Positions 1-8,815 of a stretch of 64,000 nucleotides of DNA are shown here, one piece after another (position 1 is the first letter of the stretch; each line of letters opens with the position of its first letter). Both the position numbers and the translations under genes were made by a program. The DNA is from Rhodobiaceae bacterium (GTDB lineage Bacteria; Pseudomonadota; Alphaproteobacteria; Rhizobiales; Tepidamorphaceae). The notes beneath the pieces were generated by a model, which saw only the letters and a program-made list of their open reading frames with translations, was not told the origin of the DNA and searched no databases. The stretch spans positions 1 through 64,000 of the forward strand of contig JACKJP010000002.1 of the NCBI GenBank assembly GCA_020637895.1. Reading direction: 5' to 3'.

Positions 1-113
1 GTGATCTACATAAGGTGCTGGGAACCCCGGACCGGGCGCTCAACGCGATTGCGGCGGCGGAACTCTGTCCTGGATCGGGTGCGCTGGACGCCATCAACGC
101 CAAGCTGAGATAA
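1..113 (+). CDS. C-terminal end of an unidentified protein (partial)
   Basis: An open frame enters from the left edge and stops at TAA 111-113, giving about 36 residues rich in Ala and Leu and ending in DAINAKLR. A strong hairpin follows directly, which supports a genuine gene end. I do not recognise the family from this fragment. It is the only rightward coding sequence before 9114 and converges on the long leftward cluster. Confidence 0.5.
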   Translation, partial: DLHKVLGTPDRALNAIAAAELCPGSGALDAINAKLR

Positions 114-117
114 GCGC

Positions 118-146
118 CAGGCGCCGCGCTTGCCGCGCGGCGCCTG
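118..146. terminator. Convergent hairpin terminator
   Basis: A perfect 12-bp stem (CAGGCGCCGCGC with its complement) and a 5-base loop TTGCC lie between the rightward partial gene and the end of the leftward crotonase gene. There is no clear T-run, so efficiency is uncertain. Its position between convergent ends fits a shared terminator. Confidence 0.6.
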
Positions 147-161
147 CACCATTCCTGAAAA

Positions 162-1046
162 CTATTTCTTCTTCGTCTTTTTCTTGGAGGCCTCGTCGTA
201 GCGGCCTTCTCGCTTCTTGGCGGCACCGGTTACGCCGGATTTGCTGCGCTCCTTCATGAAGTTCAGCTCATCGGGCTCATAGCGGATGTTGGTGCCCAGC
301 GCGTGCCCGACATAGCCGTGCACGAATTGCGACGTCATGCCGAGCGAATCCATCGCCAGGTGGGTTGCCGCCTTGCCAATCGCGATGGCATCGCGCGGCA
401 GGCGAACGATGCGTTCGGCCCACTGTTCGCCAGCCTCTTCAAGATCCTCGAGCGGTACCGACTTGTTCACGATGCCGAGTTCGGCGGCGCGCTTGCCGTC
501 CATGACTTCGCCGAGCAGCAGAAGCTCGCGGGCGCGCTTGGGGCCGAGCGTCAGAATGCACCAGCTGGTCATGTAGGACGAACCGGCAAGGCCCATCTTC
601 TGTTCGGGGTGACCGATGCGCGCGTTGTCGGCGGCGATGGCAAGGTCGCATGCCTCGACGATGTAAAGGCCGGCACCGACGCAGTTGCCCTGCACCAGCG
701 ACATGGTCGGCTTGATGCAATAGAAAAGGTGGCGGAACTGCTCGACGTGATGTTTGTCAAAATGGATGCGGATGCGCTGGCTGGGACGGCGCGCACCCGG
801 CTCGCGCGAGAAGCCATACTCAGAGCCGACCTGCGCCAGGTCATGACCGGTCGAGAAGTCGGGCCCTTCGCCCTTGAAGATGATGCAGCGGACATCGTCG
901 TCGCGTTCGGCGGTTTCGATATGCTCCATCATCCGGTCAAACATTTCATAGGTCAGCGCATTGCGCTTTTCCGGCCGGCAGAAGGTGATGTAGGCCCTTC
1001 CGTCCCGCGCCTCGTAGCGTATGCGATCTCGCAAATCTTCCGTCAT
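162..1046 (-). CDS. Enoyl-CoA hydratase/isomerase (crotonase) family protein
   Basis: This is a 294-aa crotonase-fold protein expected to act on an acyl-CoA in the cytoplasm. The oxyanion-hole segments are near residues 63-70 (DFSTGHDL) and 121-134 (NCVGAG...ACD). Of the two glutamates that catalyse hydration in crotonase, the first is replaced by Tyr128 and the second is kept as Glu148 in HPE, so simple hydratase activity is doubtful; isomerase, lyase or hydrolase chemistry is possible. The C-terminus is a Lys-rich tail. The start follows GGAAGGAACGTCCG. It lies 35 bp after the CoA-transferase gene and is probably the last gene of the leftward run that begins with the BcrC/BcrB-like genes. 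Confidence 0.85.
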   Translation of the reverse strand: MTEDLRDRIRYEARDGRAYITFCRPEKRNALTYEMFDRMMEHIETAERDDDVRCIIFKGEGPDFSTGHDLAQVGSEYGFSREPGARRPSQRIRIHFDKHHVEQFRHLFYCIKPTMSLVQGNCVGAGLYIVEACDLAIAADNARIGHPEQKMGLAGSSYMTSWCILTLGPKRARELLLLGEVMDGKRAAELGIVNKSVPLEDLEEAGEQWAERIVRLPRDAIAIGKAATHLAMDSLGMTSQFVHGYVGHALGTNIRYEPDELNFMKERSKSGVTGAAKKREGRYDEASKKKTKKK

Positions 1047-1081
1047 CGGACGTTCCTTCCCATAGGCTTTCTAGGTTCAGT

Positions 1082-2260
1082 TCAATTCTTCTTCCCGCCG
1101 AGGCTGCTGCCGTCGCCGACTTCCTCGTCGTGTTCGCCGATAGACGGCGGCCCCACATGCACCGGCAGCCGCGCGTCATCGAACAGCGCCGGATAACGGA
1201 CGGCCCGGATCGGCCCGACCGGCGAGGGAACCTGCTGGAATATCTCGTTGAACCGGACCTGCTCGTCTTCGAGGAATTCATCGAAGCCGTAGACCGGCGA
1301 CGCAGGGACATCGTATTCCGCAAAGCGCTTGAGCCAGTATGCGGATGGCTTTTCCTTCACCACCTCGCCAACCCGACGGAAGAAATCGGCCGCCATCGCG
1401 ACGGGATCCGGCATCTTCTTGAGCTCTTCCTTCCATTCGGCCCGCTCAATGGCGTTGAGCGTGATCGACATCTGCTTGCCGTTGACCGGCGATATGACGA
1501 TATGGCCGTCGCTGGTCTGCAGCACCTGCTCCTGCGGCGGCTTCCAGCCGGTGGTGTCATTTTCGAAGGTCCGGTGCTGGAACATGTCCGGGAAATTGAA
1601 ATAGGCAAGCGCGTCGAGCATCGGCAGCTGGATATAGGCGCCCTTGCCGGTCCGGTCGCGCTTGAAGAGCGCTGCCAGCACGGCCTGTGCCGCCATCGAC
1701 GCCACAACCTTGTCGACCATATTGAACGGCGTAACGGACGGGTTGCCGTAGCGGCCTTCAGCGGCGATCAGACCGGTACGACCCTGGATAAGGGAGTCGA
1801 GCGCCGGCGCCTTGACGAGCGGACCCTTGTCGCCGAAGCCCGTAATCGAGATCCGGATGATCTTCGGGTTCAAGGCAGCAACGACATCCTGGCCGAGCCC
1901 CAGCTTTTCGGCGACGCCCGGACGCCAGTTTTCCAGCAGGATATCGGACTTCTTCACCAATGCTTTCAGCCGTGCCAGACCTTCCGGCTTCTTCAGGTCG
2001 ATGACGATGCTTTTCTTGCTGCGGTTCGCGTTCGTCCAGGTCGCGCCGAAGCCTTTGCGATTGTAACCGAAGCGACGGAACCCATCGCCCTCCGGCGGCT
2101 CGACCTTGATGACTTCCGCGCCGAGATCGGCGAGCATCATGGATGCGTAGGGACCTGTCAGGAAGCTCGAGGTCTCAAGGACGACAACGCCCGCCAGCGG
2201 CCGGTCGTCATCATCCATAACCGGCCTGTTCGCCGTCTGCTGCGTCGCGCTTTCCGTCAT
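1082..2260 (-). CDS. Class III CoA-transferase (CaiB/BaiF family)
   Basis: This 392-aa protein is a family III CoA-transferase, which moves CoA between carboxylic acids through an aspartyl-CoA anhydride. The N-terminal Rossmann-like part carries LADLGAEVIKVEPPEGD (about residues 43-60), typical of the family, and the ENWRPGVAEKLGLG block follows near 110. The likely active-site Asp lies in the MVDK segment near residue 180. Unlike the two CaiB genes at 9114 and 62349 it lacks the GHDINY racemase motif, so a transferase role is more likely. RBS GGAGAAAAGCAG precedes ATG. A roughly 200-bp gap separates it from the upstream alcohol dehydrogenase, so it may have its own promoter. Confidence 0.88.
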   Translation of the reverse strand: MTESATQQTANRPVMDDDDRPLAGVVVLETSSFLTGPYASMMLADLGAEVIKVEPPEGDGFRRFGYNRKGFGATWTNANRSKKSIVIDLKKPEGLARLKALVKKSDILLENWRPGVAEKLGLGQDVVAALNPKIIRISITGFGDKGPLVKAPALDSLIQGRTGLIAAEGRYGNPSVTPFNMVDKVVASMAAQAVLAALFKRDRTGKGAYIQLPMLDALAYFNFPDMFQHRTFENDTTGWKPPQEQVLQTSDGHIVISPVNGKQMSITLNAIERAEWKEELKKMPDPVAMAADFFRRVGEVVKEKPSAYWLKRFAEYDVPASPVYGFDEFLEDEQVRFNEIFQQVPSPVGPIRAVRYPALFDDARLPVHVGPPSIGEHDEEVGDGSSLGGKKN

Positions 2261-2461
2261 CTGCTTTTCTCCCTATGCCGTCGGCAGATTTTGCGGCCGC
2301 CGAAGGAGACGATATACGGCTCCGGCCCTACCGCGCGGCCGACCGCGCCGAGCGGCGCTTTATTGGATCAACCTTTGACAAATATGCGGGGCAAGCGGCC
2401 CGAGTCAATCCGCGAGACCGCCAAAATGACGGTCTGTCTCCGCATCAAAACTGAAGTGGCG

Positions 2462-3556
2462 CTAGAACTCGATGACCACGCGTCGGGCAACACCGTCGTG
2501 GAGCATGGAAAACCCCTTGGCGATATCCTCAAGCCCGATGCGATGGGAGATCAGGTCGTCGAGCGCTAGCTTGCCGTCCGCATAGAGTTCAACCAGTTCG
2601 GGCAGCTGCGTACGGGTCTTCACATTGCCGAGATAAGACCCGGTCAGATGCCGCCCTTCCTGGAGGGAGCGCGGGCGAAGGACCATTTCCTGAGAACCCG
2701 GCAGGATGCCGATCGATACGATGGTGCCCCAGCCGATCCGGGTGCACTCGACCGCCTGCCGGACGAGATCTCGATGTCCTACGCATTCGAAGCTGTAGTC
2801 GGCGCCGCCGTCCGTCAGTTCGCGAATGTGGCCGACGATATCGCCCTTCAGGGTCACCGGATTGATGAAATGCGTTACGCCAACCGCACGTGCCGCGGCT
2901 TCCTTGCCGGGGTTTGTGTCAATGCCGATGATCGTTGACGCTCCGGCGATCCGCGCTCCTTCCACCACATTGAGGCCGATGCCGCCAAGGCCGAAGACCA
3001 CAACGGAGGAACCTGCCTCGACCTTTGCCGTATAGAGCGCCGACCCGACCCCCGTCGCGCCCGCGCAGCCTATGCAGCAGATGACGTCGAGCGGAACGTC
3101 GTTGCGAATTTTGGTGACCTGCATTTCGCGCACGACGATCATGTTGGAGAAGGTGCCAAGCTCGCAGAATGCGCGTACCGGCCTGCCCGCCCGCGAAAAA
3201 GGCCGGCGGGGCGTTGGGATGAAATACTGATCGCACAGGTTGGATTTGCTGCTGCGGCAAGGTCTGCACTCGCCGCACTCGGGAATCGCGACCGGAATGA
3301 CGTGATCGCCCGGCCTCACGCTGCTGACGCCGCGCCCGACATCACGAACGATGCCGGCACCCTCGTGTCCAAGAATTATCGGATAATCCGACCAGTCGCG
3401 CGAACCGTCGAAGAACGACATGTCCGTGTGGCACAGGCCCGCCGCCTTCAGCTCGATCAGCACCTCGCCTTCGCGCGGTCCCTCAAGATCGAAATCGTCC
3501 ACCTCGATCTGCGTATTCTGCCCGTGCGCGAAGCCGGCGCGTACCTTAAGCCCCAT
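2462..3556 (-). CDS. Zinc-dependent alcohol dehydrogenase (MDR family)
   Basis: This is a 364-aa medium-chain dehydrogenase that should oxidise an alcohol or reduce an aldehyde with NAD(H). The catalytic zinc ligands are visible as Cys42-His43, His64-Glu65 and Cys164. The structural zinc site is Cys94, Cys97, Cys100 and Cys108 with class-typical spacing. The nucleotide fold has GLGGIGL near residue 189. The gene ends where the upstream P450 run would continue: the P450 stop lies only 15 bp before this start. That spacing suggests it processes an alcohol made by the P450, but the substrate is unknown. Confidence 0.9.
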   Translation of the reverse strand: MGLKVRAGFAHGQNTQIEVDDFDLEGPREGEVLIELKAAGLCHTDMSFFDGSRDWSDYPIILGHEGAGIVRDVGRGVSSVRPGDHVIPVAIPECGECRPCRSSKSNLCDQYFIPTPRRPFSRAGRPVRAFCELGTFSNMIVVREMQVTKIRNDVPLDVICCIGCAGATGVGSALYTAKVEAGSSVVVFGLGGIGLNVVEGARIAGASTIIGIDTNPGKEAAARAVGVTHFINPVTLKGDIVGHIRELTDGGADYSFECVGHRDLVRQAVECTRIGWGTIVSIGILPGSQEMVLRPRSLQEGRHLTGSYLGNVKTRTQLPELVELYADGKLALDDLISHRIGLEDIAKGFSMLHDGVARRVVIEF

Positions 3557-3571
3557 TTTCGTTACCTGTTT

Positions 3572-4795
3572 TCAAACAGCGCGAAACCGGACGGTCATCC
3601 GGTCAAGCGCATGAATGGCATTGTTTGGCCGCCACACCGGCTCATCGACCAGTTCGATTGACCGGACCTTGCGGGCCAGCGCCGCCATGACCGCCTCACC
3701 CTCGGCGCGGGCGACGTTCTGCCCGACGCAGCCATGAATACCGACACCGAAAGCGATGTGACCGATAGCCCGCCTCGAAATGTCGAACCGATCGGCGTGC
3801 GACCAGTTTTGCTCGTCGAGATTGGCAGCACCCAGAACGCAGAGGATCTTCGTATCCTTCTCGATGGCAATGCCGCCGACCTCGGTATCTGCCTTGGCCG
3901 TCCGGCAGAACGTATGCACCGGCGACGTCATCCGCATCGATTCTTCGAACGCTCCGCGGGCCAGTCCCGGGTTCTGCCTGAGCAGATCAAACTGGTCCGG
4001 ATTCCGGGCAAGGCACCAGAGCGCGCTGCCCAGCGCCGTGACCGTCGTGTCGACGCCCGCCGAAAGCAGCGAGCGCACCAGCATGCCCGCTTCCTCCTCG
4101 GTGATCTCGCCGGCATCGGCCGCAGCATAGATCGTCTCGCCAAATCCTCCGGGGAGCAGGTTTTCGCGGCGGCACTGCTCGGTAATCCAGGGCACGATGT
4201 CAGGGCCTCTGGCCATCGCCTTGCGGCGCGTCTCGTTATCCGGCCCAAGGGCATTGAAAACCATTGCGCCGTAGTCGACCAGCCGCCGGCGGTCTGCCTC
4301 GCGCAGGCCTACCGCCTGCGGGAAGACGCTGACCGGAAACGCTTCGGCGAATTCCTCGACCGCCTCGAAGGTCCCTCGTTCGAGAAGCTGATCCACAAGC
4401 CGTTCGGCCGCGTCCGCGAACGCTTCCTTGAGCCCCGCGACAGCCTTCGGGGACATCGCGCGGGTCAGCACAGCACGCGTCCTGGTGTGGTAGGGCGGAT
4501 CGACCTCAAGAACGATCGACGGGGGCCGCCAGGGCTTTTCAAGACTGAAATCCTGCAAGCCGACACCGCGTGAAGAGACAAAACGTTCGTGGTCGGAGAA
4601 GACTTCCTTGGTCTCCGCAAACCGCCCGCATGCGAGAGCTGCATATCGCGTCATATGCACGAACGGGCCCATCTGCCGCAGCTGCGTGTAATAGGGGGTC
4701 GGATTGGCGAGAACCGCGACATCGTAGGGATCGATATCCCAGCCGGGAACACCCGGCGGCGGCGATTTGGGGATGTGCCCCTCGACAAGTTCCAT
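3572..4795 (-). CDS. Cytochrome P450
   Basis: This is a soluble bacterial cytochrome P450 of 407 aa from the chosen ATG. It carries the I-helix AGVDTT oxygen-activation motif (about residues 246-251), the ExxR pair as ESMR (about 285-288), and the haem loop FGVGIHGCVG with the thiolate Cys356. There is no transmembrane anchor. The ATG at 4795 follows GGGGAGGG with 7-bp spacing and is preferred over an in-frame ATG 21 bases upstream. The VDPPYHTRTR segment resembles P450s acting on aromatic or terpenoid acids, but I cannot assign a substrate. No ferredoxin or ferredoxin reductase gene is present nearby, so its redox partner is elsewhere. An oxygen-using enzyme in the same run as a radical dehydratase is notable. 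Confidence 0.92.
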   Translation of the reverse strand: MELVEGHIPKSPPPGVPGWDIDPYDVAVLANPTPYYTQLRQMGPFVHMTRYAALACGRFAETKEVFSDHERFVSSRGVGLQDFSLEKPWRPPSIVLEVDPPYHTRTRAVLTRAMSPKAVAGLKEAFADAAERLVDQLLERGTFEAVEEFAEAFPVSVFPQAVGLREADRRRLVDYGAMVFNALGPDNETRRKAMARGPDIVPWITEQCRRENLLPGGFGETIYAAADAGEITEEEAGMLVRSLLSAGVDTTVTALGSALWCLARNPDQFDLLRQNPGLARGAFEESMRMTSPVHTFCRTAKADTEVGGIAIEKDTKILCVLGAANLDEQNWSHADRFDISRRAIGHIAFGVGIHGCVGQNVARAEGEAVMAALARKVRSIELVDEPVWRPNNAIHALDRMTVRFRAV

Positions 4796-4913
4796 GCTGC
4801 TACCCTCCCCGCGCATGGCCTTCTCTCGAAGCCATTGCGCGCAACCAGATCAGACTACCGACACAGTAGACATGTCATCGAAATTGTCGACATGCCTTCG
4901 CCCGCAGCCGGTC

Positions 4914-5129
4914 TCAATGGACCATTTCCGTGATGATCTGGACGATCTCCACATAGCTCTTTGCCATGTAGTAGCTGAATGCGAGGACAAACGGGATAAG
5001 TACCAACGAGAACCAGCCCATGTGGCTCCACGAAATCGCCACTACGAGCGCCGTGACAATCAGGGCGACGATTGCTGCACCGGCGCGACCAAAACGAAGG
5101 ATGAGACGAAGGGCTGGAAAACGGTCCAT
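4914..5129 (-). CDS. Small two-helix membrane protein of unknown function
   Basis: This 71-aa ORF has two strong hydrophobic stretches (about residues 17-36 and 38-57) around a short SHMG turn, so it should form a membrane hairpin. GGAG with 7-bp spacing precedes its ATG. It sits between the dehydratase activator and the P450 in the same direction, so it is probably co-transcribed. I do not recognise the family. A scaffold role for the membrane or for electron delivery is only speculation. Confidence 0.6.
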   Translation of the reverse strand: MDRFPALRLILRFGRAGAAIVALIVTALVVAISWSHMGWFSLVLIPFVLAFSYYMAKSYVEIVQIITEMVH

Positions 5130-5229
5130 TCAAAAGCTCCATACGGCAAGCCCGCCCGGCATACCGCCGGACAGGCAAAGTGAACGTCTGTAACTCTTGC
5201 CGTTTTTGTTGATTTTGCCGGGCGGCAGC

Positions 5230-6201
5230 TCAGAGATTGTTCTGAACGGCTTCCCAGATCGTGCGGACCTTGCCCTTGGCGGGGCCGGCTGCCTTTTCCT
5301 GTTCGGTCAGTGCCAGTTCGGGCACGCCCTTGCATCCAGGAACGCAGGACTTGTCGAACTCCATCTGGGCTTCCAGACGGTCGTCCTCCTCCATCTCCGC
5401 CAGCTCATCCTTGTGCTCTGAGCGATAGTCGTCGAGGGCAATCAGCGCCGCGCCAAGCGCGCCCGCGATCTGGGGCGTCTCCGGCAGGATCAGCGGCATG
5501 CCGAGCGCCTTCTCGATGTAATGGACCGCGGCCTGATTCTTGGCAACGCCGCCCGTCATCACCACCGGGCCCTTCTTGCCGACGCGGCCGACAAGGCCGA
5601 GCGTGCGGCTGGCGATCGCGGCATGCACGGCACCAAGCACGTTGGGCTTGGTATTGCCTTCCGCGAGCAACGAGATCACTTCCGTTTCGGCGAAGGTTGC
5701 GCACATGGAAGAGATCTTGAGCTCTTCCTTGGCTTCCAGCGCCACGCCGCCCATCTTCTCAAGGTCGATTTCCATCGCCCGGGCGAGCACTTCGAGGAAC
5801 TTGCCGGTGCCCGCGGCGCAGCGGTCGTTCATGGCAAACTGCGCGACGAGACCGTTGGAATCTACCGCGATCACCTTGCTGTCCTGACCGCCAATGTCGA
5901 TGACGAGACGCGCATCCGGCACCATCGCGACGGCGCCGCGCGCATGGCAGGTGATCTCGGTGAAGTTCTTGTCGGCAATATCGAGCATGCGCCGGCCGTA
6001 ACCGGTGCTGACCGTCCGGCCGACATCTTCCTGCGTGATGCCGGCCTGTTCCAGCGCATTGCTGATGGACGCCTTCACGCCATCGCCGCTGACGGCGCCC
6101 ATATGCGCGACGCTCGACGAGACGACCCGGCCCTTGAGGTCGAGGATGACCGTCTTTGCCGTCGTGGACCCGAAATCGATCCCCATCACGTAGGATTTCA
6201 T
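5230..6201 (-). CDS. ATP-dependent activator of 2-hydroxyacyl-CoA dehydratase/benzoyl-CoA reductase type (BadF/BadG/BcrA/BcrD/HgdC family)
   Basis: This 323-aa ASKHA-fold ATPase should form a homodimer holding one [4Fe-4S] cluster and inject an electron into the partner dehydratase/reductase on ATP hydrolysis. The phosphate motif GIDFGSTTAK is at residues 7-16 and VIDIGGQDSK at 100-109. The cluster ligands Cys128 (NDRCAAGTGKF) and Cys167 (SSMCATF) match HgdC Cys127/Cys166. The adenosine motif VVMTGGVAKN is near 213-222. It is longer than HgdC (about 260 aa): a charged C-terminal extension of about 65 aa contains Cys286-x3-Cys290. RBS AAGGAG precedes ATG. It directly follows the BcrB-like gene by 47 bp and is the only activator in the window, although two BcrBC-like pairs are present. 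Confidence 0.93.
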   Translation of the reverse strand: MKSYVMGIDFGSTTAKTVILDLKGRVVSSSVAHMGAVSGDGVKASISNALEQAGITQEDVGRTVSTGYGRRMLDIADKNFTEITCHARGAVAMVPDARLVIDIGGQDSKVIAVDSNGLVAQFAMNDRCAAGTGKFLEVLARAMEIDLEKMGGVALEAKEELKISSMCATFAETEVISLLAEGNTKPNVLGAVHAAIASRTLGLVGRVGKKGPVVMTGGVAKNQAAVHYIEKALGMPLILPETPQIAGALGAALIALDDYRSEHKDELAEMEEDDRLEAQMEFDKSCVPGCKGVPELALTEQEKAAGPAKGKVRTIWEAVQNNL

Positions 6202-6248
6202 GTCGTACTCCTTATCGTCTCGTCTTTTATGTAAGGGCGCCGACGCCG

Positions 6249-7577
6249 TTACGCCACCATCCGCCGCGAGTCGATCGCTTCAAGCATCGCCTCGACGCGG
6301 CTGTTCAGCAACTCGTCCTTGTAGAAGGACTCGTCCGTCACGTCGCCCTCGAACATCGAGGTCTGGATGCCGAGCCGCTTGGTCGCTGCGTCGGCAATCA
6401 GGAACTGCGGATTGGTGAAGGCGCGGCAGGTGCGCGAGGCGTGAATGACCATGCCGTCGACTTCGAACTTCTTGCACAGGTCCATGATCAGATCGATGAG
6501 GATCGGCGCGGCATGGTTGTTGGGGCAGATCAGATAGTTCTGCGCCATGCCCAGCAGCGGATCATTCGCATTGATGAGGTCCGGCTCCTGCCAGAAGGCC
6601 ATATGCGTGTAGCGGCCGCAGATGACCGCCGCATCGTAGCGGGCGAACTTCTCGGCGAGCCAGCCCACCTTGTTCCAGTTCATGATGCCGTCGAAGAACA
6701 GGCGATACTTCTCCTTCGGCACCGCGCCCTCGCCAGTGGCGACACGGGCCGCGACTTCGTCGCGAACGGCCGTGAAGTAATCGACGATGCCCGGAACGGG
6801 AAGATTGTTGATGGGCGCGATCGACACGACCCAGTCGAAGAAGCTGGCGGGCGCCGGACGCGCCGTGCACATATCCATCGCCTCAAGACGCAGCTTCGAG
6901 GCCGTCTTGATGTCGGCCATCATGGCGCGCAGGCGATCCCACGGATAGGGCTTGCCGGTCTGTTCCTCGATGAACTTGACCATGTCTTCAAGCTGCCGCG
7001 CTACGTATTTGGACGTCTCGTCCCATTCCTGGCCGCGCAGATAGCCTGCGTCGGGCTTTGAGCCCCAGACCCACGGAATCGACACGTTGAAGATCGGCAC
7101 CTTCTTGCCAAACAGGCGTGACGTCATCTCGTCCCACTGCTGGCCAGTCGAGCAATATGCATAGGCCGAGATGATCATGTCCGGCGCGGGCAGCTTGGCC
7201 GCGAGATCGTCATCATCGGGTGCGTTGGAGACACCGGTGTCGGCATCGTTGCGATTGCGCTGGTTGGTGACCGCGCATCCCAGATGGGTGCGCGCGTAGG
7301 AGCACAGCTCCTTCATGTAACCGCGCTCTTCAGCCGCCTGCTGCGCCTTCACTTCCTGATGGCGCGCCGCGAGCATCGCCGAATAGGCTTCGCCGTGCAC
7401 CCAGCAGATATCGGCGGCTTCGAGGAACGGATTGATCGCCGAACCCTCATACCAGCAGACAAGCTTGCCCTCTTCCTTGGCCCGCCAGACCATCTCCCAG
7501 TAATCGTTCACCAGCTTGCCGGCAATCCGGGTCGATTTGAGCTTGTTGGCTTTCTTCTCTTGCACCGCGATATTCAC
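6249..7577 (-). CDS. 2-hydroxyacyl-CoA dehydratase/benzoyl-CoA reductase subunit, BcrB-like (pair 1)
   Basis: This 442-aa protein is one of the two iron-sulfur subunits of a radical dehydratase/reductase. Three spaced cysteines suited to a [4Fe-4S] cluster are Cys92 (ELCSYAR), Cys142 (YCSTGQQW) and Cys384 (SRTCRAF). By recall, the region around GIMNWNKVGWLAEKF and the C-terminal HASRTC block align better with BcrB of benzoyl-CoA reductase than with HgdA. The start is GTG at 7577 after GAAGGAGAACTCTC. It lies between the BcrC-like gene (80-bp gap) and the activator. Whether it dehydrates a 2-hydroxyacyl-CoA or reduces a ring cannot be told from sequence by eye. Confidence 0.9.
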   Translation of the reverse strand: MNIAVQEKKANKLKSTRIAGKLVNDYWEMVWRAKEEGKLVCWYEGSAINPFLEAADICWVHGEAYSAMLAARHQEVKAQQAAEERGYMKELCSYARTHLGCAVTNQRNRNDADTGVSNAPDDDDLAAKLPAPDMIISAYAYCSTGQQWDEMTSRLFGKKVPIFNVSIPWVWGSKPDAGYLRGQEWDETSKYVARQLEDMVKFIEEQTGKPYPWDRLRAMMADIKTASKLRLEAMDMCTARPAPASFFDWVVSIAPINNLPVPGIVDYFTAVRDEVAARVATGEGAVPKEKYRLFFDGIMNWNKVGWLAEKFARYDAAVICGRYTHMAFWQEPDLINANDPLLGMAQNYLICPNNHAAPILIDLIMDLCKKFEVDGMVIHASRTCRAFTNPQFLIADAATKRLGIQTSMFEGDVTDESFYKDELLNSRVEAMLEAIDSRRMVA

Positions 7578-7657
7578 GAGAGTTCTCCTTCATACGGTTC
7601 ACAAGTAACGGACATTCCGGTTCGACCGATCCGCTACGAGTACCAAGACCCTGACAA

Positions 7658-8815
7658 TCAGGCCGCCTGCCTGCGCTTCACAATTTCCAGGAACGTTTCG
7701 ACACGCGTCTTCAGCCCCTCGATCGCCATGGACTCATGCTCGGTCTCGATCAGCAGGTGCGGAACGCCCTTCTTTTCGAAGGCTTCCTTCACCTCGGGGT
7801 AATAATACATGTGAGGTTCGCAGAACTTCGCCATCAGGACAATCATTCCCGCGGCCTTCTCCTGCTCCATGGCCTTGAGCAGGAAGCTGTCCCAATCGAC
7901 GTCATTCTGAACGCGCGTCGGGCACGGGACGCCCGTGTTGCGCTCCATATACCATTTGGCCAGCGCCTCGACCGGCTTGCCGGCTTCATCGACATCGGTC
8001 GAGATGTAGCGGAAGCCATGATAGAGATCGTCGCCGACGATGATCGCGCCGCAATCCTCGATCATGTCGAGAACCTCACGCTTGGGCGCCTGGCAGAAAT
8101 GGCCGGAAAGGTGGAGGCGGATACCCTTGGGTTCCGGCTCCGGATTGGCCTCGACATAGGCCATGAACTGTTCCAGCAGCTTGTTGTGATCGACCTTGTC
8201 CATGATCATGCTAGACTTGACGATGTGCTGCATCTCGACGGCCGACAGCGAAACCGCGCCGCTCTTGCGCATTTCGTAGAGCTTGCGGATCATCTGGCGG
8301 TTGCGATTGAAAATCTTCGTGCTTTCGTGCATCGCCTCGTCGCTGATCTTGCTGCCGAGGAACTCCTCAAGTTCGTTCTTGAGAACCTCGAAGCTCTCGA
8401 CCGCGCGACCGAACGTCCAAGGATCGCACATCGACGAAATGAGCTGGAAGAAGATCACCTTGGTGTCGGGCAACTGCATGCGAATCGCATCGGCCATACC
8501 GAGCAGCTGAACGCAATGATCGCCGAACATGATGGCGTCCAGCACGTTGAATTCCTGCCGTGCCGCCTGATCGACCATGGAACGGGTATAGCCGCAATAA
8601 AACGGGAACAGCAGGCCATGCCCCAGCGTGATGGCATCATCCGATTCCTGAAGGATCATCGGCAGCGTGCCCGCAGCATGAGCGATCTCTCCGGGGAAGT
8701 TCATCGGAAATGAACCGACAACCTTGCCGCCCGTACGATCTTTCCAGGCCTGCGCATAAGCAAGCGGACGCGAAGCCGCATCCTCAAAAACAGCCAGTAT
8801 TTCCTGCTTGTTCAC
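7658..8815 (-). CDS. 2-hydroxyacyl-CoA dehydratase/benzoyl-CoA reductase subunit, BcrC-like (pair 1)
   Basis: This is the second iron-sulfur subunit, 385 aa from the chosen start. Candidate cluster ligands are Cys74 (FYCGYTR), Cys101 (GDHCVQL) and Cys332 (KFCEPHMYYYP), the family pattern. GTG at 8815 is chosen because GGAGG stands 5 bp upstream; the open frame runs 16 codons further but those residues do not look conserved. The paralogue at 16687 starts the same way with TTG. It is the first gene of a leftward run that continues into the BcrB-like gene and the activator, and a candidate operator lies about 70 bp upstream. The protein should be cytoplasmic and oxygen-sensitive. Confidence 0.9.
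   Translation of the reverse strand: MNKQEILAVFEDAASRPLAYAQAWKDRTGGKVVGSFPMNFPGEIAHAAGTLPMILQESDDAITLGHGLLFPFYCGYTRSMVDQAARQEFNVLDAIMFGDHCVQLLGMADAIRMQLPDTKVIFFQLISSMCDPWTFGRAVESFEVLKNELEEFLGSKISDEAMHESTKIFNRNRQMIRKLYEMRKSGAVSLSAVEMQHIVKSSMIMDKVDHNKLLEQFMAYVEANPEPEPKGIRLHLSGHFCQAPKREVLDMIEDCGAIIVGDDLYHGFRYISTDVDEAGKPVEALAKWYMERNTGVPCPTRVQNDVDWDSFLLKAMEQEKAAGMIVLMAKFCEPHMYYYPEVKEAFEKKGVPHLLIETEHESMAIEGLKTRVETFLEIVKRRQAA

Noticed and set aside
2261..2461. Possible hairpin AGACCG/CGGTCT downstream of the alcohol dehydrogenase
   Set aside because: The stem is only 6 bp with a long loop and no T-run, so I do not call a terminator.
4838..4905. Direct repeats GTAGACATG and GTCGACATG upstream of the P450
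   Set aside because: The repeats are short and imperfect, with no second occurrence at another promoter. Not enough to call an operator.
5230..8815. Complete class I benzoyl-CoA reductase (BcrABCD)
   Set aside because: Only one activator ATPase is present rather than the two (BcrA and BcrD), and no ferredoxin gene is nearby. Family membership is kept but ring reduction is not claimed.
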